Part shown: positions 24,091-33,932 of the stretch, piece after piece | Position numbering within the stretch: position 1 is the stretch's first letter | Layout: every line of letters starts with the position of its first letter | Made by a program: the position numbers and the translations under genes | Notes under the pieces: generated by a model | Databases searched by the model: none | Told to the model about the DNA's origin: nothing | What the model saw: the letters and a program-made list of their open reading frames with translations, nothing else | Assembly (NCBI GenBank): GCA_018713215.1 | Contig: DVFO01000009.1 | Span: 1 to 61,114, forward strand | Direction: 5' to 3' | Length of the DNA stretch: 61,114 nucleotides | Source of the DNA: Enterenecus faecium | Lineage (GTDB): Bacteria > Bacillota > Clostridia > Oscillospirales > Oscillospiraceae

Positions 24091-25971
24091 TCATTTCAGG
24101 CCGAGGGGAGTAATTGCGCAGTAGTCTTCGATGGTGCCGTGCTTCTTGAAGCACTCCAGGATTTCCTTGCCCACGGGGTGGAGCTCTTCCACGTCAAAGG
24201 CTTCCAGCTCTTTGGCGAAGAAGTCGTAGAGAATCTGGGCACCCTTCTGGTAGCCCTCCATTCCCATCTGCTCCTGGGTCTCAGGGTGCAGGAAGGTGGT
24301 GCGGATCTCCTGGCCGTCTACCTTCATCTCCTTCATGCAGTAGCCCAGCAGGGAGCAGGGGGCGGGGGTGAGACGGTCCATTTTCATATTCACGCCGCCG
24401 CGGCGAGCCAGATACTCTCTGGCAATCCACTCCGCAGCAAAGCCGATGCGATACACACCAATGTGCTGGTTGGGAATCAGGACATACTTGGTGTTGGGAG
24501 AGTTCAGAATCTGCTCCAGCAGCAGGTTGGCCTGCACCACCTTACGACCAGTAGCAAAAGGCCAATAGGAACCCACGCCTTCACTGGCCAGGGGAGAGTT
24601 TCCGCTGATGCTGGGGTTCTTAAAGCCACGTGGGGCCACCAGACGCCACAGCCAAGCCAGAGCGGGGGGGATGATGTGCATCAGACCCATGATGCCGTAG
24701 TCCGGGTGGGCGGCGCTGGAGGGAGGCATACGCACGCCGAAGCTGCGCACATCCACCTCCACAGGGGACATCTCAATGTTGTCCACCATGGTGCGGGGAA
24801 TAATCACACGGGGGTTGGGGCAGGGCTTGCCGTTGGAGTCCATGGTGTGGTCCCAAACCAAGCAGGTAGCGCCGGGAACACCGTCGATGTTGAAGAACAT
24901 CAGAGGCTTCTCGCTTTCAATGGTGATGCGCTCGTACATGGGATCGCTGCCATACTCGGTGATGCCGTCCACACGGAGGAACCAGCCGTCCTCACCGTCG
25001 TACAGAGCCAGCTTGCCGCTCTCTGTCTGGAAGGAGGGGTGGCAGATGGCCATATCATCGGTGACCGGGTGAATGGTACAGGTATCGCTCATGTGCAGGT
25101 AATCCCGCTCGCCGTTCTCCAGGTTGGTGCCCAGCAGCACACGGCCATCGGACACACGGTGCACATCCTGAAGCAGCTCACTCTTGCCGCCGCCAGAGGC
25201 GCCCTCGTGCATCATCACCATCTCATTCTCATAGGGAGTGACAATGCGGGCAGCGGAGGCGTGAGCAGTCACCCAGCCCTCCTGTTCGCCGATATCCAGC
25301 AGCACGCTGTAAATACCCTTCTTGGCGGAGGGGCCGGGATAGAGGTTATAAGAGAACACCTCATGGCGGTCCTCCAGACGATTGTGCACGCACACCTGTC
25401 TGCCGTTGAAGTGGGTATGGCGGAAGGGGGGAGCGACATAGACAATGGCGCGGGGCTTAAAGTTGTGAATGTCCTTGCCGCTGACAAAGGACTGGAGCTG
25501 AGACAGAGCAAAGGCAAAGAAGGCCGCATTGCGGGGACACACCAGCAGAGCCTCATAGCCATACTCCTTGCCGCCCGCCATAAAGGGCACCAGGATCAGC
25601 TCCTGACGGGCCAGCCACTTATAGGTCTCGATCTTCAACTTCTCGAAGTCGTAGCCGTACACATCCTTAAAGCGGGGCTTATCCGTGGGGAGATCATCGC
25701 CAATGCGCATACAGTCCGGATCACGACGGCGCATATAGTCCTCGGTGAAGTTGACGGCAGCACCGTTCTTGCAGCGGGAGACCACTGCCTCCTTCACTAG
25801 CTCACCATTGACCCGGTAGCAGACATCCACCTGATTGGTATTGGTTCCGTTATTGCCAAAAATCAGGCCGTACAGCATTTCCTCCGTCTTGGGAATGATG
25901 ATACTAGGGCTGTTGTCCAGTATCTTTTCCAGGTCGGGAGGGAGCACAAACTCTTCCAACAACACGTTCAT
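24091..25971 (-). CDS. DUF4914 family P-loop protein (PEPCK/HPr-kinase-like)
   Basis: This 626-residue protein of unknown role matches the DUF4914 family. A nucleotide-binding loop HEGASGGGKSELLQD in the middle resembles the GxSGxGKS loops of ATP-PEP carboxykinase and HPr kinase. DGEDGWFLRVDGI and GNSPLASEGVGSYWPFATGRKV are further conserved-looking blocks, the latter also PEPCK-like. The start is the ATG at 25971 (AAAGAGG upstream); the frame extends three codons more. It is transcribed alone. A kinase or phosphotransferase role is possible but unproven. Confidence 0.75.
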   Translation of the reverse strand: MNVLLEEFVLPPDLEKILDNSPSIIIPKTEEMLYGLIFGNNGTNTNQVDVCYRVNGELVKEAVVSRCKNGAAVNFTEDYMRRRDPDCMRIGDDLPTDKPRFKDVYGYDFEKLKIETYKWLARQELILVPFMAGGKEYGYEALLVCPRNAAFFAFALSQLQSFVSGKDIHNFKPRAIVYVAPPFRHTHFNGRQVCVHNRLEDRHEVFSYNLYPGPSAKKGIYSVLLDIGEQEGWVTAHASAARIVTPYENEMVMMHEGASGGGKSELLQDVHRVSDGRVLLGTNLENGERDYLHMSDTCTIHPVTDDMAICHPSFQTESGKLALYDGEDGWFLRVDGITEYGSDPMYERITIESEKPLMFFNIDGVPGATCLVWDHTMDSNGKPCPNPRVIIPRTMVDNIEMSPVEVDVRSFGVRMPPSSAAHPDYGIMGLMHIIPPALAWLWRLVAPRGFKNPSISGNSPLASEGVGSYWPFATGRKVVQANLLLEQILNSPNTKYVLIPNQHIGVYRIGFAAEWIAREYLARRGGVNMKMDRLTPAPCSLLGYCMKEMKVDGQEIRTTFLHPETQEQMGMEGYQKGAQILYDFFAKELEAFDVEELHPVGKEILECFKKHGTIEDYCAITPLGLK

Positions 25972-26367
25972 GTACCGCAACCTCTTTTCCGTGACATAGT
26001 TTGAAATTTAACATACTACACCTAGAGTATCAAACTTGACGGCGACTTGTCAACCACTCTTTTCTTGCAAGATCATTTTTCCTGTCTTGCATTTTCCGGT
26101 TTTTTCTAATTCGTTTTAACCGTTCTTATTTGATTTGTACCGCATTTATCTAGAAACTCCTTCCATACCACGACAATTTTTCCTGTTTTATCGTTTCAGA
26201 TATCCTTTTTCGCAAATGGTCGAATTTTTGCGAGGAAATTAATATTTCATACTTTGTTAACATTTTCCCTTCGCTTCCCAAGACATCTTGCATTTTGCCT
26301 TATTTTCCTGTATACTCACAAAAGATACAGCTATTTAGCGAAAAAAAGCAAACGAGTGAGGTACCCC
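25972..26367. promoter_or_regulatory. AT-rich intergenic region with divergent promoters
   Basis: Leftward for DUF4914: TTGACA (26053-26048), 18-base spacer, TACTCT (26029-26024). Rightward for metF: TTGCAT (26288-26293), 17-base spacer, TATACT (26311-26316), giving a leader of about 45 bases. The middle (about 26080-26280) is AT-rich with no gene or riboswitch core that I can recognise. Confidence 0.65.
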
Positions 26368-27237
26368 ATGAAAATTGCAGAATTGTTTGGCCAAGGCCGC
26401 CCTGTATTCTCCTGTGAGATCTTCCCGCCCAAGCGGGATTCCCCCATTGACAGCATCTATCGCACGTTAGATGGATTGAAGGATATTCGCCCTGATTTCA
26501 TCAGTGTGACCTACGGCGCAGGGGGTGGCGGTAACGTCAACCACTCCACCCAAGAGATTGCCTGCATGATTGAAAATGAGTACCACATTACTGCTATGGC
26601 GCATTTGACCTGTGTGGGCTGCACCAAGGAGAGTGCTCTAGAGGTGATGAACACCCTTAAGGCCGGAGGCGTGGAGAACATTCTGGCGCTGCGAGGAGAC
26701 CACAACCCCAACGCAGTCTCTCACACGGACTTTCTCCACGCCGATGACCTGGTGTCTTGGATTCGGCAGCACGGGGATTTTGGTATTTCCGGGGCCTGTT
26801 ACCCCGAGGGACACCCGGAGAGCCCCGACGTGGTCTCTGACATCCGTTATCTCAAGCAAAAGGTGGATGCCGGTGTGACTCACCTGGTTAGCCAATTGTT
26901 TTTTGACAACGACGATTTTCTCCGTTTCTGGGAGCGGTGCCGTCTGGCTGGGATTGAAGTGCCCATTGAGGCGGGGATCATGCCGGTGCTGAGCAAAGCC
27001 TCCATCCAGCGCATGGTGTCCATGTGCGGTGCCTCTCTGCCTCGGAAGCTCACCCGCATTCTGGCCCGCTATGGTGATCACCCCCAGGCCATGCGGGAGG
27101 CGGGCATCGCCTATGCCATTGATCAGATCTCCGATCTCATCGCCGCCGGTGTGGATGGAATTCACCTGTACACTATGAACAATCCTCAGGTGGCCCGTCA
27201 GATCAGCGACAGCATCACCGCCATCCGCAGCGTATGA
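26368..27237 (+). CDS. metF: 5,10-methylenetetrahydrofolate reductase
   Basis: This 289-residue TIM-barrel flavoenzyme makes 5-methyl-THF, the methyl donor for MetH. Visible blocks include FSCEIFPPK, DFISVTYGAGG, HLTCVGCTKE, LRGDHN, GACYPEGHPE and SQLFFDNDDF. The ATG at 26368 has GAGG upstream; earlier in-frame codons are non-conserved. The stop overlaps the next start (ATGATGG), linking it to the methionine-synthase genes. Confidence 0.95.
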   Translation: MKIAELFGQGRPVFSCEIFPPKRDSPIDSIYRTLDGLKDIRPDFISVTYGAGGGGNVNHSTQEIACMIENEYHITAMAHLTCVGCTKESALEVMNTLKAGGVENILALRGDHNPNAVSHTDFLHADDLVSWIRQHGDFGISGACYPEGHPESPDVVSDIRYLKQKVDAGVTHLVSQLFFDNDDFLRFWERCRLAGIEVPIEAGIMPVLSKASIQRMVSMCGASLPRKLTRILARYGDHPQAMREAGIAYAIDQISDLIAAGVDGIHLYTMNNPQVARQISDSITAIRSV

Positions 27238-27914
27238 TGGAAGTACAGCTTTCGTCCCTGGACATCTCTGAGGTTCTGCGGTATATGGGCTGTCCCGCCC
27301 ACCAGGCGGACCAAGCGCTGGTGGAGACGGTAACGACCTGCGCCCAGGCACTTGTAAAAACGGCTCGTCCCCGGTGGACCTATCGCACCTTCTCCATCTC
27401 TCTGGAGGAGGAGGGGGTGCGCCTGTCCACCGGGCTTCTTCTCCCTGGCCAGGACCTCCGCGCCCATCTCATCGGCTGCCATCAGGTGGCAGTGTTCTGC
27501 GCCACCCTGTCCCCGCAGACAGACAGCCTCATCCGGCAGGCGGAGAGCCGGGACATGCTCCAGGCCCTGGCTTTGGATTGCTGCGCCACTGCTGCGGTGG
27601 AACAGGTCTGCGATGAAATCGAGACGTTCCTTCACGGAGAGTATCCAGGGTGCTATTTCCCCTTCCGGTATAGCCCCGGGTATGGGGATTTGCCCTTGTC
27701 CCTCCAGGGCCCGCTACTGGCCCTGCTGGACGCCCCCCGAAAAATCGGGCTGTGCGCCAGCGCCACCCACATTTTAACCCCCCGAAAATCGGTCACTGCT
27801 CTCATCGGTGTGTCTCACACACCTGTGACAGACGCCAAGCGAAGCTGTCTGAGCTGTCCTGCCGGGGAACATTGTCAATATCGAAAGGCAGGCGGTCACT
27901 GTGGATCTAAATAA
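27234..27914 (+). CDS. Stand-alone MetH activation-domain protein
   Basis: This 226-residue protein corresponds to the C-terminal reactivation domain of cobalamin-dependent methionine synthase. The conserved RYSPGYGDLPL block and TPRKSVTALIGVS are present. In this genome the domain is separate from MetH rather than fused. A short C-terminal cysteine cluster (CLSCPAGEHCQYRKAGGHC) is extra and could bind metal. It overlaps both metF and metH, so all three are made together. Confidence 0.88.
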   Translation: MMEVQLSSLDISEVLRYMGCPAHQADQALVETVTTCAQALVKTARPRWTYRTFSISLEEEGVRLSTGLLLPGQDLRAHLIGCHQVAVFCATLSPQTDSLIRQAESRDMLQALALDCCATAAVEQVCDEIETFLHGEYPGCYFPFRYSPGYGDLPLSLQGPLLALLDAPRKIGLCASATHILTPRKSVTALIGVSHTPVTDAKRSCLSCPAGEHCQYRKAGGHCGSK

Positions 27915-30303
27915 GTTACTCACCTCCGGTCAACCCATCTTGCTGGACGGCGCCATGGGCACCATGCTCCAGGCCAAAGGGCTGCCCACAGGCGCAACCC
28001 CTGAGTTGGTTTCCCTGGAACACCCCCAGTGGTTGCTGGACATTCACACAGCCTATCTGGACGCAGGCAGTCAGATTGTCTACGCCAACACCTTTGGGGC
28101 CAACCGAGAAAAACTGGCCCATTGCGGGGTCACTGTGGAAGAAGTCGTACAAGCCGCCGTCTCTCTGGCCAAGCAAGCCGCCCAGGGCAGGGGACTGGTG
28201 GCATTGGATATCGGCCCCATCGGCCAGTTGCTCCAGCCCACCGGCACTCTGGAATTCGAAGAGGCGGTGGATATTTTCGCCCAAGTGGTACGGGCCGGTG
28301 TGGCCGCTGGGGCTGACCTGGCCGTCATTGAGACCATGACTGATCTACAGGAGGCCAGAGCCGCTCTACTGGCCGTGAAAGAGAACAGCTCCTTGCCCGT
28401 CATGGTGACCATGACCTATGAGTCCACCGGGCGCACCTTCCTGGGGTGTAGCCCCGCCTGCGCCGCTCTGACCCTGGAGGGAATGGGGGCTGATGCCATC
28501 GGCATCAACTGTTCCCTGGGTCCCCGGGAGATGCCTCCCCTGGTGGAAGAACTGATCACCTGGACAAACCTGCCCATCGTGCTCAAGCCCAATGCAGGCC
28601 TGCCCCACCCGGATGGCTCTGGCTACGACATCACTCCGGAGGAGTTTGCCCAGAGTCTGGCCTCCCTGGCTCAGATGGGGGTACAGGTATTTGGCGGCTG
28701 CTGCGGCACCACACCGGAATATATCCGGCTGCTGCGGGAGGCGCTCAGCCAAACCCAGGTGCGCCAGGTGCCCCGCCACGTGCCTCCAGCGGTGTGCAGC
28801 GCCACCAAAGTGGTGCCCATTGACCGAGTGCGCGTCATCGGCGAGCGCATCAATCCCACGGGCAAAAAGCTCATGAAAGAAGCGCTCCGCCGGGGCGATG
28901 TGGACTATATGCTAGGCCAGGCCCTGGCCCAGGTAGACGCAGGGGCAGACATTCTGGATGTCAACGTGGGTTTGCCCGACATTGATGAGGCTGAGATGAT
29001 GGTGGCAGCAGTGAAGGCCATTCAAGGGGTGACAGACGCCCCCTTGCAGCTGGACTCCACCGACCCGGTCGTGCTGGAACGGGCCCTGCGGGTGTACTGC
29101 GGTAAGGCCATCGTCAACTCCGTGAACGGGGAAGACGCCACCAGCGACCAAATCCTCCCCCTGGTGAAACAATACGGCGCCGCTGTGGTGGGCCTCACCC
29201 TGGACGAAGAGGGAATTCCCCAGACCGCCCAGAAACGGGTGGAGATCGCCCGCCACATTCTGGACCGAGCCATGTCCTACGGCATTCCCAAACAGGACGT
29301 GTATATTGACTGTCTCACCCTCACGGTGTCTGCCGAGCCCACTGGGGCGGTGCAGACCCTCCAGGCCCTCCGACAGGTGAAGGAGGAGTTGGGCCTGAAA
29401 ACGGTGCTGGGAGTGTCCAACATCTCTTTCGGCCTCCCCGCCCGGGGACTGGTCAACCAGAACTTCCTCGCTATGGCTATGGCGGCGGGTCTGGACTTGC
29501 CCATTCTCAACCCCAACGTGGACGCCATGATGGCAGCCGTGCGCTGTTACCATCTGCTGACCACGGTGGACGAGAACGCCGCCGACTTCATCGCCGCCTA
29601 CGGCAACGCCACCGTATCCACCTCCATCACCACCACAGCCGGGACTTCCGCTTCTCCCACCAGTACCTCCGGCACTCGAACGCTGGAAGAGGCCGTGGTG
29701 GCTGGGCTAAAAGCAGAAGCCGCCGCTGCCACCCGCAGTCTGTTGGAGCAGCGAGAGCCCATGGACATTGTCAATGAGATGCTCATTCCCGCTCTGGACA
29801 AGGTAGGGGTAGACTTCGAGCAAAACCGGGTGTTTCTGCCCCAACTCATCCAGTCTGCCGGAGCCGCTCAAGCCGCTTTTGACGTCATCCGCCAGCACAT
29901 GACCACGGGAAACCAGGAGCAAGTGGACCGGGGCACCATCGTGATCGCCACGGTGAAGGGGGATATCCACGACATCGGCAAAAACATCGTCAAGGTACTG
30001 CTGGAGAACTACGGTTACACCGTGGTGGACCTGGGCCGGGATGTAGACCCCCAGAAGGTAGTGGAGGCCGCCCAGCGCCACCAAGCCCCGCTGGTGGGAC
30101 TGTCCGCCCTAATGACCACCACCGTCAAGAACATGGAGGAGACCATCGCCCAACTCCGTCAGGCCGGATTGACCTGCAAGGTGATGGTGGGTGGAGCCGT
30201 GCTTACCCCGGAATATGCCGCTCAAATCGGCGCTGATTTCTATGCCAAAGACGCCAAAGACTCCGTAGACATTGCAAAGCGGGTCTTTTCTACCGCTATG
30301 TGA
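27901..30303 (+). CDS. metH: Cobalamin-dependent methionine synthase (without activation domain)
   Basis: This 800-residue enzyme has, in order, a homocysteine-binding domain with zinc cysteines (NCSLG; GGCCGTTPEY), a pterin-binding domain (VIGERINPTGKKLMKEAL), a B12 cap and a B12-binding domain. The cobalt ligand is His690 in DIHDIGKNIV. It methylates homocysteine from 5-methyl-THF. The activation domain is missing and is encoded by the gene just before. The start is a GTG inside the previous gene. Confidence 0.95.
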   Translation: MDLNKLLTSGQPILLDGAMGTMLQAKGLPTGATPELVSLEHPQWLLDIHTAYLDAGSQIVYANTFGANREKLAHCGVTVEEVVQAAVSLAKQAAQGRGLVALDIGPIGQLLQPTGTLEFEEAVDIFAQVVRAGVAAGADLAVIETMTDLQEARAALLAVKENSSLPVMVTMTYESTGRTFLGCSPACAALTLEGMGADAIGINCSLGPREMPPLVEELITWTNLPIVLKPNAGLPHPDGSGYDITPEEFAQSLASLAQMGVQVFGGCCGTTPEYIRLLREALSQTQVRQVPRHVPPAVCSATKVVPIDRVRVIGERINPTGKKLMKEALRRGDVDYMLGQALAQVDAGADILDVNVGLPDIDEAEMMVAAVKAIQGVTDAPLQLDSTDPVVLERALRVYCGKAIVNSVNGEDATSDQILPLVKQYGAAVVGLTLDEEGIPQTAQKRVEIARHILDRAMSYGIPKQDVYIDCLTLTVSAEPTGAVQTLQALRQVKEELGLKTVLGVSNISFGLPARGLVNQNFLAMAMAAGLDLPILNPNVDAMMAAVRCYHLLTTVDENAADFIAAYGNATVSTSITTTAGTSASPTSTSGTRTLEEAVVAGLKAEAAAATRSLLEQREPMDIVNEMLIPALDKVGVDFEQNRVFLPQLIQSAGAAQAAFDVIRQHMTTGNQEQVDRGTIVIATVKGDIHDIGKNIVKVLLENYGYTVVDLGRDVDPQKVVEAAQRHQAPLVGLSALMTTTVKNMEETIAQLRQAGLTCKVMVGGAVLTPEYAAQIGADFYAKDAKDSVDIAKRVFSTAM

Positions 30304-30369
30304 TCTGGTCACAGAATGAAAACTCCCGGCATAGTATGATACACGTATCAAATCGTGGGAGGAAGACAG

Positions 30370-30573
30370 ATGCGTGTTGTGAAACGAAACGCCGTGGTGG
30401 ACCAAGCCCTGTGTGTGGCCTGCGGCTGTTGTGTGAAGGTATGTCCCTTGTCAGCCATTGAAGTATTCCATGGGCTGTATGCCAAGGTAAACCCGGCCCG
30501 CTGCGTGGGGTGCGGGAAGTGCGCCAAAGAGTGCCCGGCCTCTATCATCCGTATTCAGGAGGTGGGAGCATGA
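30370..30573 (+). CDS. 2[4Fe-4S] ferredoxin
   Basis: This 67-residue ferredoxin has two CxxCxxCxxxCP motifs (CVACGCCVKVCP and CVGCGKCAKECP). GGGAGGA lies just before the ATG at 30370. It overlaps the start of the following membrane iron-sulfur protein by four bases, so it probably passes electrons to or from it. Confidence 0.9.
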   Translation: MRVVKRNAVVDQALCVACGCCVKVCPLSAIEVFHGLYAKVNPARCVGCGKCAKECPASIIRIQEVGA

Positions 30574-31148
30574 AGGGAAAGCGTTGGTACGACTATCTGT
30601 GGATTGCCACAGCCCTCTACCTAGTCCTAGGCTTTTTTAACATTCTCTTTGCCTGGCTGGGCCTTCTGTGCTTTTTCATCCCTCTGATTTTGGCCGTTGC
30701 CACCGGGCAGAAGAGCTACTGCAACCGTTACTGTGGCCGGGGTCAGCTTCTGGGTCTGCTGGGAGGTCGGTTTGGACTATCCCGGCGGAGAGATATGCCC
30801 CAGTGGATGAAGAGCCGGGGATTCCGCTACGGCTTTCTGGTGTTCTTCTTTGCCATGTTCTTTCTCATGCTGTGGAATACGTATCTGGTATTTGCAGGTG
30901 CCCAGAATCTCTCTCAGGTGGTAACCCTGCTGTGGACCTTCCGGCTGCCCTGGCACTGGGCCTACCACGGCACGTTGTTCTCTCCCGGTGTGGCTCAGTT
31001 TGCCTTTGGCTTCTATAGCGTGATGCTCACATCCACGCTGCTGGGTCTCGTGACTATGGTGCTCTTCAAGCCCCGCTCCTGGTGTGTCTACTGCCCCATG
31101 GGCACCATGACACAACTGATCTGCCAGGCAAAATACAAAGAAAAATAA
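30570..31148 (+). CDS. NapH/YccM-like membrane iron-sulfur protein
   Basis: This 192-residue protein has about four membrane helices and cysteine motifs SYCNRYCGRGQ (after helix 2) and WCVYCPMGTM (after the last helix), the split 4Fe-4S pattern of NapH/NosR/YccM-type electron-transfer proteins. It is shorter than those and lacks a second ferredoxin module, which the upstream ferredoxin may supply. The electron acceptor is unknown. The ATG at 30570 overlaps the ferredoxin stop. Confidence 0.8.
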   Translation: MKGKRWYDYLWIATALYLVLGFFNILFAWLGLLCFFIPLILAVATGQKSYCNRYCGRGQLLGLLGGRFGLSRRRDMPQWMKSRGFRYGFLVFFFAMFFLMLWNTYLVFAGAQNLSQVVTLLWTFRLPWHWAYHGTLFSPGVAQFAFGFYSVMLTSTLLGLVTMVLFKPRSWCVYCPMGTMTQLICQAKYKEK

Positions 31149-31155
31149 TAGGTAG

Positions 31156-31192
31156 AAAAAAGCTGCTGCGAGGAAATCGCAGCAGCTTTTTT
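31156..31192. terminator. Bidirectional terminator
   Basis: AAAAAAGCTGCTGCGA and TCGCAGCAGCTTTTTT form a 16-bp stem between two convergent genes, with T-runs in both directions. Confidence 0.92.
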
Positions 31193-31850
31193 ATCGCTCA
31201 CTTAATTGTCGCAAGGCAGCTTCATTCTCGATCTTCACCACGCCCCGAGAGAGGGAGACCAGGCCTTCGGACTGGAAGTACCGCAGCATTCGTGTGACCA
31301 CTTCCCGAGCTGTCCCCATGTGGTTTGCAATTTTCTCGTGGGTGAGGACCAGCTGGTCCGTGCCGTCCAGCACACTCTCCTGGAGGAGAAAGTCGGCCAA
31401 ACGCTTGTCAAAGCTCTTCCACATCACCTGTTCCATCAGCCACATGACCTCAGAGAACCGAGCACTCATCACCTCATTGGTGTAGTTGGCCACGGCAGAG
31501 GACTGCTCCATGAGGGATTTGTACACGTCCGGTGGGATAATCCAGAATTCCGCATCCTTCTCCACCTCAATCTGAATGTCAAACTGGATGCTTTGCAGCA
31601 TACACGAGGCAGAAAACAGGCACATATCCCGCTCAAAGAGGCGGTACAAGGTGATCTCCCGCCCCTCGTCCGAGAGAATGTACGCCCGCAGCTGTCCGCT
31701 GCACACCAACAGCAGCCCCAGGCAGTCCGCCGAACCGTTGTGGAGCACGGTCCCCTTGGTGGCCTGGGCTTTGGAGGCAGAGGCAGCGAGCAGTTCCTGC
31801 TGGGCTGGGGTCAGTTGGTCCCAAATGGGGAAATATTGAGAAATACTCAT
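31191..31850 (-). CDS. Crp/Fnr-family transcriptional regulator (A)
   Basis: This 219-residue protein has an N-terminal cyclic-nucleotide-type β-barrel (about 15-120), a dimer helix and a C-terminal winged helix with the Crp signature LTHEKIANHMGTAREVVTRMLRYFQSEGLV. No Fnr-type N-terminal Cys cluster is present, though isolated cysteines occur (Cys43, Cys50, Cys78 and Cys83 by my count). The effector is unknown. It lies 12 bases after ygiQ in the same direction. Convergent genes encode the ferredoxin pair. Confidence 0.88.
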   Translation of the reverse strand: MSISQYFPIWDQLTPAQQELLAASASKAQATKGTVLHNGSADCLGLLLVCSGQLRAYILSDEGREITLYRLFERDMCLFSASCMLQSIQFDIQIEVEKDAEFWIIPPDVYKSLMEQSSAVANYTNEVMSARFSEVMWLMEQVMWKSFDKRLADFLLQESVLDGTDQLVLTHEKIANHMGTAREVVTRMLRYFQSEGLVSLSRGVVKIENEAALRQLSER

Positions 31851-31862
31851 GGTTTCACCTGA

Positions 31863-33842
31863 TTATTTTCTTCCGGTCCGCTTTTTGCGGGAATTGCTGG
31901 GCTTGGCCACTGCCCATCCGGCCTTTTTCTTCTTGTGCTCTTTCGGCGCAGTGGTGCGGGAAGTGTCCCCCTTGGCCTTTGGCTTTCCGCCCTTGGATGC
32001 GTTGGGGCGCTGGCTGGAGGCTCCAGGTTTCTTCCCGGACCACTGACCACCCTTGGGACGGATGAGGCAGTGCTTGTCGTAACCGATCAGATCTTCCCGT
32101 CCTGCCTTCACCAGGGCCTCGTGGACCAGCATATAGTTTTTGGGGTTGCGGTACTGGATGAGCGCCCGCTGCATGGCCTTTTCGTGGGGGTTGGTGGGCA
32201 CATACACTGGCTTCATGGTGCGGGGGTCCAGTCCCGTGTAGTACATAGCGGTGGACAGGGTAGAGGGGGTGGGGTAGAAGTCCTGAACCTGCTCGGGCAT
32301 ATAGCCCAAGTCCCGCAGATACTCCGCCAGAGCCACTGCCTCTTTCAGCGTAGAGCCTGGGTGGGAGGACATGAGGTAGGGCACCACGTACTGCTTCAGA
32401 CCACACTGCTCGTTGAGCCGTTTGTACTTGGCCAGGAACTTGTCGTAAACAGCCCGGGGCGGTTTACCCATCTTCTCCAGCACCGGGTCGGCAATGTGCT
32501 CGGGAGCCACCTTCAGTTGGCCGGAGACATGATACTTCACCAGTTCCTTGAAGAACGTGTCATTCTGATCGGCCAACAAGTAGTCAAAGCGAATACCGGA
32601 ACGGATGAACACCTTTTTCACCCCGGGAATGGCCCGGAGTTTGCGCAGCAGGGCCAGATAGTCGCTGTGGTCCGCAATCAGGTTTTTACAGGGCTTGGGG
32701 AAGAGGCATTGCTGGGTGGGACATACGCCCTTGGTCAGCTGCTTTTTACACGCAGGCTGACGGAAGTTGGCGGTGGGGCCGCCCACGTCGTGGATGTATC
32801 CCTTGAAGTCCGGCTCCCACACCATCTGCTGGGCCTCTGCCAGGATGGACTCGTGGCTCCGGGTCTGGATGATACGCCCCTGGTGGAAGGTGAGGGCACA
32901 GAAGCTACACCCACCAAAGCAGCCACGGCAGGATACCAGGCTGAACCGCACCTCCTCAATGGCGGGCACACCGCCAGCGGCCTCATAGGAGGGGTGATAG
33001 GTACGCATATAAGGCAGACCGTACACCCGGTCCATCTCCGCCTGACTCAGCGGCTTCTGGGCGGGGTTCTGGATGACGAACTCTTTGGGCCCATAAGGCT
33101 CCACCAAGGTTTTCCCAGAGAAGGGGTCGGTGTTGCAATATTGGGTATAGAAGCTCTGGGCATACTTGCGCTTGTCCTCACACAGTTCCTGGTAGGAGGG
33201 GAGGGTCACATAGGGCACCATCAGGTCTACCTGGGTGGCACGGTACACGGTACCATTGACAAAGGTGATGTCCTGGGGTTTCAGGCCGCTGTCCAGAGCG
33301 TCCGCCACCTCCACCACAGACCGCTCGCCCATGCCATACATGAGCAGGTCCGCCTGGCTGTCCAGCAGAATGGAGCGTTTGAGCTTGTCCGACCAGTAGT
33401 CGTAGTGGGCCATACGGCGCAAGCTGGCCTCAATTCCGCCGATGAGGATGGGGATATCCTTGTACACCCGGCGGATGAGATTGCAGTACACCACCGTGGC
33501 ATAGTCGGGCCGTTTCCCAATCATCCCACCGGGTGTAAAGGCATCCATCTTGCGGTGCTTTTTGGACACGCTGTAGTGGTTGACCATGGAGTCCATGTTG
33601 CCGCCAGTGACCAAAAAGCCCAGACGGGGCCGACCCAGAACCGTGATGGACTGGGGGTTCTTCCAATCAGGCTGGGAGATGAATCCCACCTTATATCCTG
33701 CCGCTTCCAGCACACGGCTGATGATGGCATGGCCAAAGGAGGGATGGTCCACATAGGCATCCCCAATGACGTAGACAAAGTCACATTGCTCCCAGCCTCG
33801 CCGCTCCATATCCGCTTTGGAAATTGGCAAAAAGTCACGCAT
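31863..33842 (-). CDS. YgiQ-family radical SAM protein
   Basis: This 659-residue protein has the YgiQ layout: an N-terminal B12-binding-like region (CDFVYVIGDAYVDHPSFGHAIISRVLE), then a radical SAM core with CRGCFGGCSFC. The C-terminus (about 610-659) is very Lys/Arg-rich (KEHKKKKAG), which suggests nucleic-acid or ribosome contact. The function of YgiQ is unknown. AAGGAGG precedes the ATG. A promoter TTGCCA (33912-33907), 17-base spacer, TACAAT (33889-33884) lies just upstream. Confidence 0.92.
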   Translation of the reverse strand: MRDFLPISKADMERRGWEQCDFVYVIGDAYVDHPSFGHAIISRVLEAAGYKVGFISQPDWKNPQSITVLGRPRLGFLVTGGNMDSMVNHYSVSKKHRKMDAFTPGGMIGKRPDYATVVYCNLIRRVYKDIPILIGGIEASLRRMAHYDYWSDKLKRSILLDSQADLLMYGMGERSVVEVADALDSGLKPQDITFVNGTVYRATQVDLMVPYVTLPSYQELCEDKRKYAQSFYTQYCNTDPFSGKTLVEPYGPKEFVIQNPAQKPLSQAEMDRVYGLPYMRTYHPSYEAAGGVPAIEEVRFSLVSCRGCFGGCSFCALTFHQGRIIQTRSHESILAEAQQMVWEPDFKGYIHDVGGPTANFRQPACKKQLTKGVCPTQQCLFPKPCKNLIADHSDYLALLRKLRAIPGVKKVFIRSGIRFDYLLADQNDTFFKELVKYHVSGQLKVAPEHIADPVLEKMGKPPRAVYDKFLAKYKRLNEQCGLKQYVVPYLMSSHPGSTLKEAVALAEYLRDLGYMPEQVQDFYPTPSTLSTAMYYTGLDPRTMKPVYVPTNPHEKAMQRALIQYRNPKNYMLVHEALVKAGREDLIGYDKHCLIRPKGGQWSGKKPGASSQRPNASKGGKPKAKGDTSRTTAPKEHKKKKAGWAVAKPSNSRKKRTGRK

Positions 33843-33932
33843 GGTGCGTCCTCCTTCATTTGTGCATCAATTGACAGCCCTCTATTGTATACGAAAAGAT
33901 TCCACCTGGCAATGGGTTTTTCATTCCAAATC

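Noticed and set aside
25972..26367. SAM (S-box) or cobalamin riboswitch before metF-metH
   Set aside because: The predicted metF leader is only about 45 bases and no S-box or B12-box core is visible.
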